The notes under the pieces were generated by a model. The model searched no databases, was not told the DNA's origin, and was given only the letters and a program-made list of their open reading frames with translations. Positions 5,963 through 13,283 of a stretch of DNA of 15,309 nucleotides are shown one piece after another (position 1 is the first letter of the stretch; each line of letters opens with the position of its first letter). The position numbers and the translations under genes were made by a program. The stretch lies in assembly GCA_017452565.1 (NCBI GenBank), contig JAFTMF010000129.1, forward strand, positions 1 through 15,309. The letters are read 5' to 3'. The stretch comes from Clostridia bacterium (GTDB taxonomy: Bacteria > Bacillota > Clostridia > Oscillospirales > CAG-272).

Positions 5963-6496
5963 ATGGAGCTGACTTGGGTTTGTACACAAAAAATATTACG
6001 ATGCGGGCGGGCATCCCTGCTGTTTCGCACCCGATTACCGCAGATTGTCGGCGGAGCGGATAGTCTCCGGGAGTGTTACCTACAAGGAGCGCAAGCATTG
6101 GAGCGTTATGCCGAAGAAACGCTGCTTCCTCAGCTGGAGCGGACTATTGCAGAGGCGCCGCGCCGCAACCGTCTGCACGCTACGGTTCCTACGCTGGAGC
6201 TGCTATGCGACGGCACGATTGTGGAGGATCGCTGGATCTCGCTGACCTTGACGCGCAGATTCATAGCTGAGCAGGAGGAAGTTTGCTGTGATTATCGGGT
6301 GTGGGATGGAAAAACGGGTTTGCTCTGCCCCATCGAGCGTTTTCTCGAACCCCGTGAGGGGCGTCGATACTGCCGCTGGTCGTTTTTCTTACAAGAAGGA
6401 GAAGTTTGGGGAATTTCTGCCAAAAAAGGTGGGAATAATCCCGATAGTACCCCGAGAAGGATTGGAAAAATGAAAAATCTTCCAATGCACTCTTGA
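5963..6496 (+). CDS. Uncharacterised 177-residue protein upstream of the V-ATPase operon
   Basis: I do not recognise this protein with confidence. GGAGG at 5952-5956, 6 bases before the ATG, supports the start. It has no signal peptide or membrane helix. The first 60 residues are rich in Leu, Arg and Glu, with a probable amphipathic helix around QALERYAEETLLPQLERTI (about 44-62). Strand-like segments follow, including a VWDGKTGLLCPIERFL block (about 128-143). That block loosely resembles the FDLKTGK-type segment of DUF3298 domains in clostridial proteins; this is a suggestion only. Six or so cysteines are scattered without a metal motif. The end of the gene carries the -35 box of the V-ATPase promoter: its TGA (6494-6496) lies within TTGACT. 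It may be transcribed into the operon as well, but nothing in the sequence ties it to the ATPase. Confidence 0.7.
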   Translation: MELTWVCTQKILRCGRASLLFRTRLPQIVGGADSLRECYLQGAQALERYAEETLLPQLERTIAEAPRRNRLHATVPTLELLCDGTIVEDRWISLTLTRRFIAEQEEVCCDYRVWDGKTGLLCPIERFLEPREGRRYCRWSFFLQEGEVWGISAKKGGNNPDSTPRRIGKMKNLPMHS

Positions 6497-6521
6497 CTAC
6501 AGAAGCGGATTATGGTACAAT
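6493..6521 (+). promoter_or_regulatory. Promoter of the V-ATPase operon
   Basis: The -35 TTGACT (6493-6498) and -10 TACAAT (6516-6521) are separated by exactly 17 bases. The -35 box contains the stop codon of the preceding gene. Transcription would start near 6528, giving a leader of about 60 bases before the GTG at 6589. Confidence 0.87.
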
Positions 6522-6540
6522 GGAAACAGATTTTTTTGAC

Positions 6541-6572
6541 GGGATTACCCCTGAAAAATGGTCGTAATTCCC
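6541..6572 (+). promoter_or_regulatory. Leader hairpin just before the first V-ATPase gene
   Basis: GGGATTAC (6541-6548) can pair with GTAATTCCC (6564-6572) with a single bulged base, enclosing a 15-base loop. The stem ends one base before the AAGGAGG SD (6574-6580), so it could affect ribosome access or protect the 5' end of the mRNA. No known riboswitch class is recognised. Confidence 0.4.
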
Positions 6573-6588
6573 GAAGGAGGATAGAAAA

Positions 6589-6909
6589 GTGGCACAAAAA
6601 GCACTTTCGCAAATACAAGCGGCAGAAGCCGAAGCGGAGCAGATCCGCAGCGGCGCCGCAGGACAAGCCGAAGCGCTTCGCAGCGATGCCCACGCCCGTG
6701 GAAAAGCATTGCTGGCAGAGAACGGCGAAGCGATCCGCGAGATGCGCAAAGCCCGTCTCGGAGAAGCCGATGCCAAGGCTGCTGAGATCATCGAGGGCGG
6801 CACAAAGTCCGCAACCGACGAGGCCGCGCGCCTGACCGAACGCTCGTCCGCTCGCTTGGATGAGGCCTCGCAGCTGATTCTGGAAAGGATTCGCAGTCTA
6901 TGGCAGTAA
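6589..6909 (+). CDS. ntpF: V-type ATPase peripheral stalk subunit G/H (NtpF/AhaH-like)
   Basis: This 106-residue protein is almost entirely one long Ala/Glu/Arg-rich helix with heptad character, as expected for the peripheral-stalk subunit that pairs with subunit E and anchors the catalytic head to subunit I. The start is GTG at 6589, set by the strong AAGGAGG (6574-6580) 8 bases upstream; an ATG in another frame upstream has no such support. The identity rests mostly on length, composition and position as the first gene of the operon, matching ntpF of Enterococcus hirae and ahaH of archaea; the sequence itself is low in conserved motifs. Its last 10 bases overlap the start of the next gene, so translation is probably coupled. 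Confidence 0.85.
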   Translation: MAQKALSQIQAAEAEAEQIRSGAAGQAEALRSDAHARGKALLAENGEAIREMRKARLGEADAKAAEIIEGGTKSATDEAARLTERSSARLDEASQLILERIRSLWQ

Positions 6910-8909
6910 CCGAAATGAAAAAACTCACTCTGCTGGCTCTCAAATCGGACACGGATGCGCTGATGTCTGAGCTGATGTGGACCGGCAGTGTGGAAATATC
7001 GCCGCCAGAGGAGTCGATGCTCCCCACAGCGGCAGGCTTTACGGCGGACTATGACCGGGCGCTGCGCCGCAAGAGCAAGGCGGACGAAGCACTTCGCCTG
7101 CTGAAGCCCTATGCCAAGAGCGGCGGCGGAATGTTTGCAAAGCCCGACCGCTATCCCGTCTCGGTGTATCAAAACGCCGAAGCCGAGCTTGCCGCCCGTC
7201 TGCCGATGGCAGATGAGGTAACCGAAGCAGTATCGGCTTTGCAGTCGGCACAAACAGAGCTGGGCGCAATCCGGGATAAGGTGTCGACCCTCCGTCCGTG
7301 GCTGGGTTACGATCTGCCTCTGGCGGAGACGGGCAGCCGACGGTCGCGGATTTTGATGGGCTCGCTGCCCCTATCGGTTGCTCCCGAGCAAGCGGAGAGC
7401 GCACTGACGGCGGTGAGTGATCGCTACCATACCGAATGGGTGCACGCCGACCGAAGTGCACGCTATCTGTGGATGCTGTGTGAGGTGGATGACGCCGAGC
7501 AAATGCAAAGCGCCCTTCTTCCGCTGGGCTTCCTGCCCTTGAATTTCTCGGACTACGGAATGGTCAGCGCAACCGATGCGGTGAAGGATCTGCAAAACCT
7601 GCACAGCCAAGCCTCCGCCAAACTGGAAACGGCGCAAAAACGCCTCGCCGATTTAGGCGAGCGGGCAAAGGAACTGCGACTGGCCGCCGACCTTGCCGAT
7701 CTGCTCTTGGAGCGGGAGGAAGCGAAACAAAAGCTCCTTTGTACCAAGAGCGCCGTCCTGCTTACCGGATGGATTCCTGCAGCGGCCACTCCCGTGGTAG
7801 AAGAAAAGCTGCAGGCACGCTGTGAATCGGGCAAGGGCGTTTGTGCGTGGGAGTTTTCTGATCCCGAAGAAGGGGATGACATTCCCATTCTTCTGCAAAA
7901 CGGCAAGATCAGCGAAAACTTCGAGCCTGTGGTAGCAATGTACTCGCTGCCTGCTTATAAAACCTTCGATCCCACGCAGATTATGTCGATATTCTATTTC
8001 ATCATCTTCGGTTTGATGTTTGGCGATGCGGTGTACGGTCTGGTGCTGATTTTGGCGGGCTGGCTTTTGCCCAAATATTTGAATCTGTCGGTCGGCACGA
8101 AGAAAATGATCCGGATGTTCGGCATCTGCGGCATTTCCAGTATGATCTCGGGGATATTGTTCGGCAGTTACTGCGGCAATATGCTGGTGACCATCTTCGG
8201 ATGGCAGGTGCGCCCCATTCTCTTTGATATCGTAGGCATTGACGCGCTTCCCGGTATGATTCCGGCACTGAACAACGTAGTGGAAAGTTTGAACTCTTCG
8301 ATGACGTTCCTCGTGATGGCACTGATCATCGGTGTGGTTCATCTCGTGGTGGCCATGGGCGTTCGGTTCTATATCCTTTGCAAGGAAGGGAAGCCCTTTG
8401 ATGCGATCGTGGAAATCGGCAGCTGGTATCTGATTTTCGCAGGTATCGCTATTGCACTCTTGGTGCACACGATTGCAGGCGTTGTGGTAGCAGGAATCGG
8501 CGTTGTGCTGATCGTCTTCTTCCATGCAAAAGACACGAAAAATCCCATCCTGCGTTTTTTAAAAGGGCTTTTGGGGCTGTATGACATCGTGAATTTTATG
8601 TCCGACCTGCTGTCCTATTCCCGTATTATGGCGCTGGGACTTTCCTCGGCTATCATTGCGATGGTAGTCAATATGCTGGCATCTATGGTAGGCTCGTCTA
8701 CCATTGGTCTGATTTTTATGCCTCTCGTGCTGATTTTCGGGCACGTTATCAACATTGCGCTGAACCTGCTGGGCACCTTCGTGCATACTAGCCGTCTGCA
8801 ATACATTGAGTTTTTTGGAAAATTCTATGTAGACGGCGGCAGACAGTTCAAACCCTTGGCAGTTCATCCCGCCTATACGGGAATTGCTATGGATGAAATC
8901 AATCAATAA
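6900..8909 (+). CDS. ntpI: V-type ATPase membrane subunit I (a subunit)
   Basis: At 669 residues this is the stator membrane subunit, which forms the ion half-channels against the rotating K ring. The N-terminal half (about 1-350) is hydrophilic with coiled-coil segments (for example about 240-290) that bind the peripheral stalks. The C-terminal half has about seven or eight membrane helices, starting near IMSIFYFIIFGLMFGDAVYG. Conserved arginines are visible: R575 in LLSYSRIMALGL, equivalent to the channel Arg of yeast Vph1 (R735), and R632 in HTSRLQYIEFFGKFY near the C-terminus. ATG 6900 lies inside the end of ntpF with GGAAAGGA (6882-6889) about 10 bases upstream. Expression is expected to follow the operon promoter at 6493. 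Confidence 0.95.
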   Translation: MAVTEMKKLTLLALKSDTDALMSELMWTGSVEISPPEESMLPTAAGFTADYDRALRRKSKADEALRLLKPYAKSGGGMFAKPDRYPVSVYQNAEAELAARLPMADEVTEAVSALQSAQTELGAIRDKVSTLRPWLGYDLPLAETGSRRSRILMGSLPLSVAPEQAESALTAVSDRYHTEWVHADRSARYLWMLCEVDDAEQMQSALLPLGFLPLNFSDYGMVSATDAVKDLQNLHSQASAKLETAQKRLADLGERAKELRLAADLADLLLEREEAKQKLLCTKSAVLLTGWIPAAATPVVEEKLQARCESGKGVCAWEFSDPEEGDDIPILLQNGKISENFEPVVAMYSLPAYKTFDPTQIMSIFYFIIFGLMFGDAVYGLVLILAGWLLPKYLNLSVGTKKMIRMFGICGISSMISGILFGSYCGNMLVTIFGWQVRPILFDIVGIDALPGMIPALNNVVESLNSSMTFLVMALIIGVVHLVVAMGVRFYILCKEGKPFDAIVEIGSWYLIFAGIAIALLVHTIAGVVVAGIGVVLIVFFHAKDTKNPILRFLKGLLGLYDIVNFMSDLLSYSRIMALGLSSAIIAMVVNMLASMVGSSTIGLIFMPLVLIFGHVINIALNLLGTFVHTSRLQYIEFFGKFYVDGGRQFKPLAVHPAYTGIAMDEINQ

Positions 8910-8950
8910 ACAAAATTAGATATTAAATCATATTTTTGGAGGACACAACA

Positions 8951-9442
8951 ATGAAAGCTTTTATGGATGCAATTTTTTCCGGCCCCGGTCTTACTCTGTT
9001 GGGTATCTTTTTGGCAATCACTTTTACCGGCATCGGTTCTGCGAGAGGCGTTGCCATCGTTGGTCAGACCGGTAGCGGTCTACTCACCGAACAGCCTGAT
9101 ATGTTCGGTAAAGTGCTGGGTCTGCAGGCTCTGCCTATGACGCAGGGTATCTACGGTCTGCTCACCGCATTCTTCGTAATGCTGCTGGCCGGTTTCTTCG
9201 ACGGCAGCTTCGCAGAGCTGACTATGATGGACGGTGTGTACTATTTGGTTTCCTGCCTGCCTATCGCAATCGTAGGCTGGATTTCCGCAATCTATCAGGC
9301 ACGCGTTGCCGCTTCCGGCGTACTGCTGCTGGGCAAGCAGAAGGATAAGCTGGGTCAGGCCATCACCTCTGCGGCACTGGTTGAGACTTATGCGATCTTT
9401 GCTCTGCTGATCACCCTGATGCTGGTTATCGCTAAGGGTTAA
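8951..9442 (+). CDS. ntpK: V-type ATPase rotor ring subunit K (Na+-binding type)
   Basis: The 163-residue product has four membrane helices arranged as two c-type hairpins, as in bacterial V-ATPase K subunits; the ring rotates and carries the coupling ion. Both hairpins carry the G-x-G/AxG-rich signature (GIGSARGVAIVG at 27-38). The ion site aligns with E. hirae NtpK: L61, T64, Q65 (LPMTQG), Q116 (IYQARVAASG) and the carboxylate E145 (AALVETYAI) match its L61, T64, Q65, Q110 and E139, pointing to sodium specificity. As in E. hirae only the second hairpin keeps the Glu. GGAGG (8938-8942) precedes ATG 8951 by 8 bases; the in-frame upstream start at 8936 lacks an SD. Codon choice looks more biased than in neighbours, fitting a high-copy subunit. 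Confidence 0.96.
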   Translation: MKAFMDAIFSGPGLTLLGIFLAITFTGIGSARGVAIVGQTGSGLLTEQPDMFGKVLGLQALPMTQGIYGLLTAFFVMLLAGFFDGSFAELTMMDGVYYLVSCLPIAIVGWISAIYQARVAASGVLLLGKQKDKLGQAITSAALVETYAIFALLITLMLVIAKG

Positions 9443-9445
9443 GCT

Positions 9446-10099
9446 ATGAAAGGTCTTGAAAAAATGACTGCCCTCATCCTGGAGGAGGCACAAGCGGCTG
9501 CAGAGTCCTTCCTTGCCGATGCCCGGGTGGAGGCAGACGCCATCGTGAGCGACTACCGTAGCCGCGCCGAGGCAGAATGGAATGCAGAGGCCGCCAGAGT
9601 CGATTTAGAGGCTTCTCAGCGTCTTGAACGAGCCGAAGCCTCTGCAGGGCAGATCCGCAGAAACACGCTCCTGGCGGCGAAAAGTGCCCTTCTGGACGCT
9701 GCGTTTGCCCGTGCGCTGGATGCGCTGGTCAATCTGCCCGATGCAGAGCGTCTGGCTCTGTATGCCGCAATGCTGGAGCGTGCGGTAGAGGATCAGCTGT
9801 CCGCCGAGAAAACGGCGGTGGAAAACGATCTGTACGGTGAGTACACAGTGCCCGATAGATACACGCTTCTGCTCTCTCAGCGGGATCTTGCCACAGTTGG
9901 CAAGCAGCTTGCTGAACAGGCGGCCGGCAAACTGCAATCTGCAGGCAAAACGCTGGTTTTGTCGGACAAAACTGCTCCCATTGCAGGCGGTTTCGTACTG
10001 GTTTGCGGCGACGTGGAGCTTTGCTGCGACCTTGCCGGCTATATGGAGCAAATCCGCTCCCAAATTGAGGGGGAAGTATGTCAAATCCTCTTTGCATAA
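9446..10099 (+). CDS. ntpE: V-type ATPase peripheral stalk subunit E
   Basis: The 217-residue protein has an N-terminal half that is a long Ala/Glu/Arg-rich helix (about 1-95), which forms the peripheral-stalk coiled coil with the G/H-like subunit. A C-terminal globular domain contacts the head; it contains the family-typical segment IAGGFVLVCGDVELCCD (about 178-194) followed by the terminal helix. AAGGG (9434-9438), within the end of ntpK, is 7 bases ahead of ATG 9446. Only 3 bases separate it from ntpK, and its last 22 bases overlap ntpC, so all are co-translated. A later in-frame ATG at 9464 is possible but less well placed. Confidence 0.93.
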   Translation: MKGLEKMTALILEEAQAAAESFLADARVEADAIVSDYRSRAEAEWNAEAARVDLEASQRLERAEASAGQIRRNTLLAAKSALLDAAFARALDALVNLPDAERLALYAAMLERAVEDQLSAEKTAVENDLYGEYTVPDRYTLLLSQRDLATVGKQLAEQAAGKLQSAGKTLVLSDKTAPIAGGFVLVCGDVELCCDLAGYMEQIRSQIEGEVCQILFA

Positions 10100-11106
10100 C
10101 CGAAAAACTCCGCAGAGCCCCCGATCTGTCCCCCGACGCCTATCTGTACAGCTCGGCACGGTTCAAGGTGCGCGCCTATTCGATGCTCACCCCCGACCTG
10201 CTGGCGGCGATCGGCGAGAGCGGACGGGTAGAGGATTTGCTGCATCGACTGTCCGAGCGGGGAATCGAGATCCGCACCGACAGCGAAGGGCATCTGCAAG
10301 CGGAAGAAGCGCTGGAACGCTATCTGGCTGACTCTTTTGCGGAGGTGGAGAAGTGCGTGCCCAATACCCGGTGGATCGCTCTTCTGCGCTATCCTTACGA
10401 TGCCCACAATATCAAAACCATCCTCAAATGCCGCATCCGTGAAAAGGATCCCCGTCCTCTTCTCATCGGACTGGGCACGGTTGCCCCCGAGGATGCGGAG
10501 GAAGCCATCCGTACCGAAGGATACGATCGCTTTGCTCCGGAGTTTGCCAAAGCCATTCCCGAAGCCATTGATAGCTTCGCACAGACCGCCGATCCTCAGC
10601 TCATCGATGCCATCATCGACAGTGCCTGCTTTGCAGCGCAGCGAAATTTGGCGGCCTCCTATCCGCCTGCCTATTTCAGCGCGCTCATCAACGGCAGAAT
10701 TGATATGACCAATCTGCTCACCGCCGTTCGCATCGGTCGGATGAAGAATGCCACGGCAGAGTATTGCACCCGCCATCTCATCGAGGGCGGCAAGCTGACC
10801 AAGGCCTTTTTCGAAGTCCACTTTGCAGAGGGTGAGGATGCGCTTTTAATCGCTGCCTCCCGGGAAGGCTATCCTGCACTATCCAAATTGGCAGGCGCAG
10901 GACTCAGACTGTCCGAACTGGAGAAGCAGATCGAGCATACCGTATCTGCGGCAATCCGTGAAGCAGCAGATATGCCTGCAGGTTTACAGGTGATCTACGG
11001 CTACCTTGCCGAGCGGGAGATCGAAGTGAAAAACATCCGCATTCTGCTTGCGGCAATGCAGGCAGGACGCACGCCTGCAGAGATTCGGGCACTTTTGAGA
11101 GCATAA
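10078..11106 (+). CDS. ntpC: V-type ATPase subunit C (d-type)
   Basis: This 342-residue, mostly helical protein is the socket that connects the central stalk (D, F) to the K ring; archaeal/bacterial C corresponds to eukaryotic subunit d. The family features are the N-terminal YLYSSARFKVRAYSMLT segment (about 21-37), the central RYPYDAHNIKTILKCR block (about 104-119), and the C-terminal YGYLAEREIEVKNIRIL segment (about 307-323), which is highly typical (AREIEVKNIRxI). GAGGGGGAAGT immediately precedes ATG 10078 and lies inside ntpE, with which it overlaps by 22 bases. Length agrees with E. hirae NtpC (about 335). Confidence 0.94.
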   Translation: MSNPLCITEKLRRAPDLSPDAYLYSSARFKVRAYSMLTPDLLAAIGESGRVEDLLHRLSERGIEIRTDSEGHLQAEEALERYLADSFAEVEKCVPNTRWIALLRYPYDAHNIKTILKCRIREKDPRPLLIGLGTVAPEDAEEAIRTEGYDRFAPEFAKAIPEAIDSFAQTADPQLIDAIIDSACFAAQRNLAASYPPAYFSALINGRIDMTNLLTAVRIGRMKNATAEYCTRHLIEGGKLTKAFFEVHFAEGEDALLIAASREGYPALSKLAGAGLRLSELEKQIEHTVSAAIREAADMPAGLQVIYGYLAEREIEVKNIRILLAAMQAGRTPAEIRALLRA

Positions 11107-11118
11107 GGAGGCGCACTG

Positions 11119-11439
11119 ATGTACAAAATCGGAGTCATTGGAGACAGCGCCAGCGTGCTTGGCTTTATGGCCATCGGATTCGGCGTCTTTCCGGTAGAAT
11201 CTGCCGAGGAAGCCCGTAAAACCATCGTCCGTTTGGCAAACGATAATTACGCTATCCTGTATATAACCGAAAACTTCGCAATGGAGTGCGAAGAAACCAT
11301 TGCCCGCTATAAAGACACCCCTCTGCCTGCGGTGATCACCATCCCCGGCAAAGACGGCGCCAAGGGCTACGGTCTTGCCAATATCAAACGCTCGGTAGAG
11401 CGTGCGATTGGCGCAGATATCCTATTCAAAGAAGAGTAA
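11119..11439 (+). CDS. ntpG: V-type ATPase subunit F
   Basis: The 106-residue Rossmann-like protein binds the side of central-stalk subunit D and stimulates ATP hydrolysis in the A3B3 head. Family features seen are the N-terminal KIGVIGDSASVLGFMAIG segment (about 3-20), the ILYITENFA strand-turn (about 46-54) and the PAVITIPGKDG segment (about 69-79), followed by a C-terminal helix that inserts toward the rotor. AAGGAGG at 11104-11110, overlapping the ntpC stop, sits 8 bases ahead of the ATG. Called NtpG in E. hirae and subunit F in most other bacteria. Confidence 0.94.
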   Translation: MYKIGVIGDSASVLGFMAIGFGVFPVESAEEARKTIVRLANDNYAILYITENFAMECEETIARYKDTPLPAVITIPGKDGAKGYGLANIKRSVERAIGADILFKEE

Positions 11440-11469
11440 CTCAGCAGAATGAACCATTGCATTCTTCCG

Positions 11470-11501
11470 AAAGGAGCCGCTCACAAGCGGACAGCAAGAT
11501 A
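11470..11501 (+). promoter_or_regulatory. Unusual ribosome-binding region of ntpA with hairpin between SD and start
   Basis: AAAGGAG (11470-11476) lies 25 bases before ATG 11502, far too distant in linear sequence. CCGCT (11477-11481) and AGCGG (11486-11490) form a 5-bp stem with loop CACA directly after the SD. If folded, it removes 14 bases and leaves 11 bases between SD and ATG. No other good SD is visible for either candidate start. Confidence 0.5.
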
Positions 11502-13283
11502 ATGAGCAAAATGATTGAAGGAAAAATTGTAAAAGTCTCGGGTCCTTTGGTAATTGCCGAAGGAATGCGCGAGGCCAATATGTTCGACGTGGTGCGGGTC
11601 GGCGACGGCAAGCTCATCGGTGAAATCATCGAGATGCACGGCGATCGCGCATCCATTCAGGTATACGAAGACACTGCCGGCATCGGCAGAGGCGACCGTG
11701 TGTATTCCACCGGTGCACCTTTGTCGGTAGAACTGGGCCCCGGCATTATTTCCAATATTTACGACGGTATTCAGCGCCCTCTGGAGACGATTTTCTCTCT
11801 CTACGGCCCCAATATCAAGCGTGGTATCGACGTCCCCGCACTGGACCGTGAAAAGGTCTGGCGCTTTGATGCGCTGGTCAAAGCAGGCGATCAGGTGAGC
11901 GGCGGCGATATCTACGGCACCGTACAGGAGGGCGACATTATCCTTCACAAGATTATGGTCCCTCCCAAGATGAGCGGTACCATCGTCTCTATCCAAAGCG
12001 GTGACTACAACGTAACCCAGCCCATTGGTCAGCTGAAGACCGCCGGCGGGGAAGTGGTAGACATCACGCTGATGCAGAAGTGGCCCGTCCGTATGGCGCG
12101 TCCCTATAAAGAGAAGATTCCCCCCAATACGCCTATGGTCACCGGTCAGCGCACCATCGACGCTCTGTTTCCCATTGCAAAGGGTGGCACTGCCTGCATT
12201 CCCGGTCCTTTTGGTAGCGGCAAGACGGTCACCCAGCATCAGCTGGCCAAGTGGTCGGATGTAGACTTGGTGGTTTACGTAGGCTGTGGCGAGCGTGGCA
12301 ACGAGATGACCGACGTACTGCGGGAATTTCCCGAGCTCACCGACCCTCGCACCGGCAAATCGCTAATGCAGAGAACGGTGCTCATCGCCAATACCTCCGA
12401 TATGCCGGTAGCGGCTCGTGAGGCATCCATCTACACCGGTATCACCATTGCTGAGTATTTCCGTGATATGGGCTATAGTGTGGCAGTTATCGCAGACTCC
12501 ACCTCCCGCTGGGCGGAAGCCCTTCGTGAGATGTCGGGACGTCTGGAGGAGATGCCCGGTGAAGAAGGCTACCCTGCCTACCTCACCTCCCGTCTGGCTC
12601 AGTTCTATGAACGGGCAGGCTGGGTCAAGTGCATCGGTTCTGACGGCAGAGAGGGCGCAGTATCGGCCATCGGCGCCGTATCCCCTCAGGGAGGCGACAT
12701 TTCCGAGCCGGTTACTCAGGCAACCCTGCGTATCGTTAAGGTATTCTGGGGTCTGGATTCTGCACTCGCATACCGCCGTCATTTCCCGGCCATCAACTGG
12801 CTGAACTCCTACTCCCTCTATCGGGAGCGTCTGGCACCTTGGTTTGCCGAAAACGTAGCGGCAGACTGGAACGAAAAGGTAGCCGAGATGATGACCATCC
12901 TCCAGGAAGAATCCTCGCTGGATGAGATCGTCAAGCTGGTAGGCGTGGATGCGCTCTCTCCCGCCGACCGTCTGACTCTGGAGATTGCCCGCAGCGTCCG
13001 TGAGGACTTCCTGCAGCAGGACTCCTTCTCGGAGTACGACTCCTATATGGAGCAGAAAAAGATGAGCGCAACCATGGATCTGATCCTCTCCTTCTATCAC
13101 AAGGCGCAGAGCGCCATCGAGAAGGGTGCAGATATCGAAAAGATCGCCGAACTGCCCGTCCGTGAGCGGATCAGCCGCGCCAAAGAAGCAGGCTCGGACA
13201 GCTATCAGGCCGTCTACGCCGAGGTAGACAACGAAATCGACCGTCAGCTGGCGGCATTACTGGCAGAGGAGGAAACCGTATGA
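11502..13283 (+). CDS. ntpA: V-type ATPase catalytic subunit A
   Basis: The 593-residue catalytic subunit hydrolyses (or makes) ATP in the A3B3 head. The N-terminal beta-barrel runs IEGKIVKVSGPLVIAEGM at about 5-22, then comes the A-specific bulge domain (about 115-190). The Walker A loop GPFGSGKT (235-242) has K241 and T242, and GCGERGNE (261-268) contains the catalytic E264. The ADSTSRWAEALREMSGRL block and the C-terminal helical domain follow. The start is uncertain: ATG 11502 and ATG 11511 are in frame. Starting at 11511 makes K238 and E261 match the E. hirae numbering exactly and gives the usual MxxGKIxKVSGP terminus, while 11502 is better placed relative to the upstream SD and hairpin. 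The stop overlaps the ntpB start by 4 bases (ATGA). Confidence 0.97.
   Translation: MSKMIEGKIVKVSGPLVIAEGMREANMFDVVRVGDGKLIGEIIEMHGDRASIQVYEDTAGIGRGDRVYSTGAPLSVELGPGIISNIYDGIQRPLETIFSLYGPNIKRGIDVPALDREKVWRFDALVKAGDQVSGGDIYGTVQEGDIILHKIMVPPKMSGTIVSIQSGDYNVTQPIGQLKTAGGEVVDITLMQKWPVRMARPYKEKIPPNTPMVTGQRTIDALFPIAKGGTACIPGPFGSGKTVTQHQLAKWSDVDLVVYVGCGERGNEMTDVLREFPELTDPRTGKSLMQRTVLIANTSDMPVAAREASIYTGITIAEYFRDMGYSVAVIADSTSRWAEALREMSGRLEEMPGEEGYPAYLTSRLAQFYERAGWVKCIGSDGREGAVSAIGAVSPQGGDISEPVTQATLRIVKVFWGLDSALAYRRHFPAINWLNSYSLYRERLAPWFAENVAADWNEKVAEMMTILQEESSLDEIVKLVGVDALSPADRLTLEIARSVREDFLQQDSFSEYDSYMEQKKMSATMDLILSFYHKAQSAIEKGADIEKIAELPVRERISRAKEAGSDSYQAVYAEVDNEIDRQLAALLAEEETV

Noticed and set aside
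6099..6250. Possible coiled-coil toxin or phage-type protein in the 5963-6496 gene
   Set aside because: Only an ordinary amphipathic helix is visible; no toxin, nuclease or phage motif supports such a call.
7653..8525. 290-codon minus-strand open frame inside ntpI
   Set aside because: His/Gln/Asn-rich translation typical of the complement of membrane-protein codons; ntpI on the plus strand has clear family motifs across the same bases.
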